From positions 8,694,036-8,758,035 of the forward strand of contig JAQFVV010006231.1 of the NCBI GenBank assembly GCA_028023455.1: a DNA stretch of 64,000 nucleotides. The letters run 5' to 3'. Of the stretch, positions 61,073 to 64,000 are shown piece by piece (the first letter of the stretch is position 1; each line of letters opens with the position of its first letter). Both the position numbers and the translations under genes were made by a program. The DNA comes from Epiperipatus broadwayi. Lineage: Eukaryota; Onychophora; Udeonychophora; Euonychophora; Peripatidae. Under the pieces are notes generated by a model. It searched no databases, was not told the origin of the DNA, and saw only the letters and a list, made by a program, of their open reading frames with translations.

Positions 61073-61407
61073 TTTTAGAAATTATTTATAGCTGAAATAT
61101 ATTTTGATAAATACATGGCAAACTTAGTTAAATTTCAATATTTATATATTGGAAGCTGAAAAAATCTGTTAGTTATAAATTATTATATATGTTTGACTAC
61201 CAGACAGCAATGCTTTCAGCACATAAATAAAATACAAATAAAAATTAACGTTAACATATTTAGAAATTATTTATCTTATCACATATAGCTGAAATATATT
61301 TTGATAAATACATGGCAAACTTAGTTAAATTTCAATATTTATATCTTGGAAGCTGAGAAAATCTGTTAATTATAAATTATATATGTTTGACTACCAGACA
61401 GCAATGC
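61073..61407. repeat. Tandem duplication, period ~186-197 bp
   Basis: Two copies share TTTAGAAATTATTTAT, GCTGAAATATATTTTGATAA and GACTACCAGACAGCAATGC. They are nearly identical apart from small indels, so the duplication is recent. Confidence 0.85.
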
Positions 61408-63257
61408 CTATTTACATTAAAATAGATATACAATAGTTAATAAAGAGTTTGCCTTCATTAAGCATGGTGGAATTACAAATATATAATTGTTAACAGTAAT
61501 AGACAATGATTTAGTGAAATGCTACACTTTCTATATTCTGATATACCCAACTGTGTTAGATTGCCTTGAGCAGATACAATAGTATTTATCTCAAGCAGCT
61601 TCCTACTCCAAGCTTGAGTATGACTCACTACATTTTAGCAAATGATGAAGATGTTTGACTGCCAGAGTATTTTCATACTACGAATTAATTACAACTTAAC
61701 CAGTAATCAACTAACTTGTCCCCTGTTGCCTGACTTCTCTCTCAAACAGACTCCATTTTATAACCAGAGCTTCTTCTCAATGAGAATAAGGATTTCTGGG
61801 TTATAGGATTGGCCTGTTTGCCATTGATGTTTCAATGTTCAGAAGTATTTTACATATAATCCGATCAAGGTAGCTTTATATTTTAGATAAGTTAATTAAT
61901 TGAGAATAAGCTTTAGTTGCACAACATACACAAATCCTCTTTCAAACTACCACCCTAGTAAAAAACTTCATCAACAATATTAATTTTCCAACTCAGATAT
62001 ATATTTTCTATTTTATTACGATTAGTAATTATATATATATTGTACCAATAACTCAGGTGAAAGTGACTTAATTCAGTCACACATTGAGCATTTTATTGCT
62101 AATAACCATGAGGGACCACCTTTAAATACAACTAAACAAGTACAAATTTCTTAGTCAAATCTAAAGTAGATAAAAATAGATATGACTGACCCTAAAACAG
62201 ACTATATTTCCCAACTACCCTCCCAAAATCACTCAGGAATAATTTAATTAAAAAAACATAATGAATTTTATTCATTTGTCAGGGCACCATGCTAAATGAA
62301 TCAATTTCAAAAAGGAGGATCCCTCAATTTACAAAATATCCAAGCAATTTTGCTCAATGTTTAAACAGACTTTTTACTTAAAACAAACTCTTTAATTAAA
62401 ATATATTTTTCTCTTAATTGATAAATGCTAAAATGACCATCTGGAAATGAAAGGTGCTAAATAAAAAAAGCACTGACAACTTCAATTAAAACTAAAAATT
62501 TATTTCACAATTAAAATTCACATACACATACAAAATTAAAACTCATTATTTTAAAATGCATTCATACAGCAAAGCATTTAAAAAATAAATAGATAACAAT
62601 GATTACGCAACTAATACATATAACATGAATGTTAACAAGAAATCAGATTGTATTGACTTAAGGCCTTTTTATTATACTTTTTTTTCTAAAGTTTTAAAAA
62701 GAATAGGCTTAACATGGTCTTTTATTTTTTTTAAATACTTCCATTACTGATCAGAATGGCATGAAAATAGTGATATTTTCTGTCAACCAGGCATTTAAAA
62801 TTAATCCTGGGTTAGGCATTGATGTTTGAGTTCAGGAAACTCCAGAAGAAATCTACATAGTTTATGGTTAGTATATTTTAGTGCATAGCAATGCATATTC
62901 TCAGGCTATATCAACAAATGATCCTTAGAATCTACATTTCTGACAAGGACCATTTTTTGCTTCATAAACTATAGAAACCATGAAATATTTTTTTTAGCCA
63001 CGTTAAAAGTTCACAAAAGCTAAAAAAGTTAATCTCTCCCATCCAAATCAAATTAAAACAATGAATGAATGAATAATACACCCCCCCCCCCCAATGTGTC
63101 TCCTTTTATATTTTCTCTCTTTATCAAAATCCTTAAAAAAAATTTTTTTATTACAAGTATACAATCGATCAGTAATTATGTTAATAATAAATTGAAGACT
63201 TTGTAACTTTTGATTATTGTGTGTAGATTCATTTGCTATCAGTAAATCTGATCAACA
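61408..63257. other. Intergenic sequence with C12 run
   Basis: 61540-61860 is GC-richer but unassigned. A run of 12 C lies at 63081-63092. No gene is supported. Confidence 0.35.
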
Positions 63258-63664
63258 GAGGCTAAACTCTCCATACAGCAGCGCCACTCAGTGAAAGCCA
63301 GAGTATACAATGGATGCAAGAAGATTTGTAGATAAAATCCCTATCTAGTGCATATTCATTCATTATTCCCAGACTATTTTCTGGCTTGTACCTTCCATCA
63401 GTGAGGAGACTTGAATCTGGGAGCACTGTACCTAGATCTTAGGATGAGTGGACACTAGATAGGGTTTTTTATGTAAGATCCTAAGATCTAGGTGCAGTGT
63501 TCTCAGATCCAAGACTCCTCATGAATGAAAGGCACAAGTCAGAAACTAGTCTGGGGATATTGAATGAGTAGGCATTAGATAGAGATTCTATGCACAAACC
63601 TTCTTGCATCCATTGATTACTCTGGCTTGCACTGAATGCACTACTGTATAGAGAGTTTAGCCTC
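63258..63664. mobile_element. Near-complete palindromic (foldback) hammerhead-bearing element, 407 bp
   Basis: The ends are a perfect 14-bp inverted pair, GAGGCTAAACTCTC (63258-63271) and GAGAGTTTAGCCTC (63651-63664). The two ~190-bp arms are inverted copies. In each the order from the outside is: CACTCAGTG/CACTGAATG block, TCTGGCTT, GATGCAAGAAG, CTATCTA, the ribozyme core, and GATCTAGGTGCA. The minus-strand core is at 63377-63401 (CTGATGG..GAAAA) and the plus-strand core at about 63530-63556 (boxes TGAATGA and GAAAC, GTC at 63549-63551, TGGGG). Both cores are slightly degraded. Confidence 0.75.
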
Positions 63665-63897
63665 TGAATAAACAGTTTGTGTAAGCATAAAACAATGGTG
63701 ATCAAGGGATGTTTAGTACCAATCCTGCCCAATAGAATTATGGTGACTGTGGTTATTAAAGAACCAAAGTCACCAAAAAAGTATGGATGCAGAGCTGAGT
63801 TCAGAGTTATGTGACTATACAAGCTAATAAGCTTGAATTCAAAACATTATTTTGTTTTCATTTTGGACTCAAAGCTTTATTATTAGCTAATAAGGTA
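63665..63897. other. Spacer between two hammerhead-family copies
   Basis: It begins with TGAATAAACAGTTTGTGTAAGC, the family's outer flank, and continues into unassigned sequence. A minus-strand open frame across 63481-63822 is a translation of the repeat arm, not a gene. Confidence 0.4.
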
Positions 63898-64000
63898 AAA
63901 GGTGGCTGCTGGAGGATTGCATTAGAATCTAAGATCTACTTGCAGTGCTCTCAGAATCAAGGCTCCTCATTGATGAAAGGCACAAGCCAAAAACTAGTTT
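63898..64000 (+). repeat. Hammerhead-bearing repeat, truncated by window end
   Basis: It starts AAAGGTGGCTGCTGGAGGAT, the inner end also seen inverted at 29.3 kb, and ends with TTGATGA (63970-63976), GGC/GCC stem II around ACAA, AAAAC and TAGT at the last bases. The rest lies outside the window. Confidence 0.65.

Noticed and set aside
63481-63822. 113-codon minus-strand frame as a gene
   Set aside because: It is a translation of one arm of the palindromic hammerhead-bearing repeat plus flank.

Overview
This window is nuclear DNA from an AT-rich invertebrate animal. It has interrupted genes with GT/AG splice sites, introns of 8-10 kb, no operon-like gene packing, and a dense layer of decayed eukaryotic transposons (mariner, hAT, Penelope-like, LINE, LTR-like). 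The taxon cannot be fixed from the sequence. A lophotrochozoan or a chelicerate-type arthropod are both plausible. The circadian gene keeps the full C-terminal activation tail that Drosophila CYCLE has lost, so a fly-like species is unlikely.

Only two host genes are recognisable. On the + strand the last three coding exons of BMAL1 (ARNTL/cycle) lie at 4087-4183, 14573-14642 and 22873-23060, with introns of about 10.4 kb and 8.2 kb and a polyadenylation signal 24 bases after the stop. On the - strand one coding exon of POLR1F (RPA43, the Pol I subunit formerly TWISTNB) lies at 49203-49554. The two genes point towards each other and are separated by about 26 kb of repeats and AT-rich sequence. 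The rest of each gene lies outside the window or in exons I could not find.

Layout: 1-4086 is BMAL1 intron with low-complexity DNA and a lone hammerhead-like motif. 4184-14572 is intron with a 650-bp inverted-repeat element, old hammerhead-family copies and a dead mariner. 14643-22872 is intron with a 140-bp foldback hairpin and a dead Penelope-like element on the - strand. 23090-33700 is intergenic with one hammerhead-family copy. 33713-40480 is a nested cluster: a 484-bp deleted hAT with perfect target duplication, a larger hAT relic, and two copies of a 1.7-1.8 kb LTR-like unit, one of them inside the hAT relic. 44-48 kb has a minisatellite and a 1.2-kb inverted-repeat element carrying an internal satellite. 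49-55 kb has POLR1F and tRNA/leader-like repeats. 55.2-59 kb has tandem hammerhead-family repeats split by a dead LINE. 60-64 kb has tandem duplications and a near-complete palindromic hammerhead-family element.

The most striking content is a multi-copy repeat family (about 29.0, 55.4, 55.7, 55.8, 56.1, 56.2, 63.4, 63.5 and 63.97 kb, with older copies near 5.6, 5.9, 7.0 and 51.9 kb). Its core has the layout of a minimal type I hammerhead ribozyme: CTGATGA, a short stem II, GAAAC, the palindrome CTAG, a GTC cleavage triplet, and flanking stem I arms CCCCA/TGGGG. One copy has a paired change to CCTCA/TGAGG. Copies are repeatedly arranged head to head, so many loci form a foldback with a ribozyme-like core in each arm. 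A Penelope-like element in the same window is a plausible relative or helper, because that class is known to carry hammerhead motifs.
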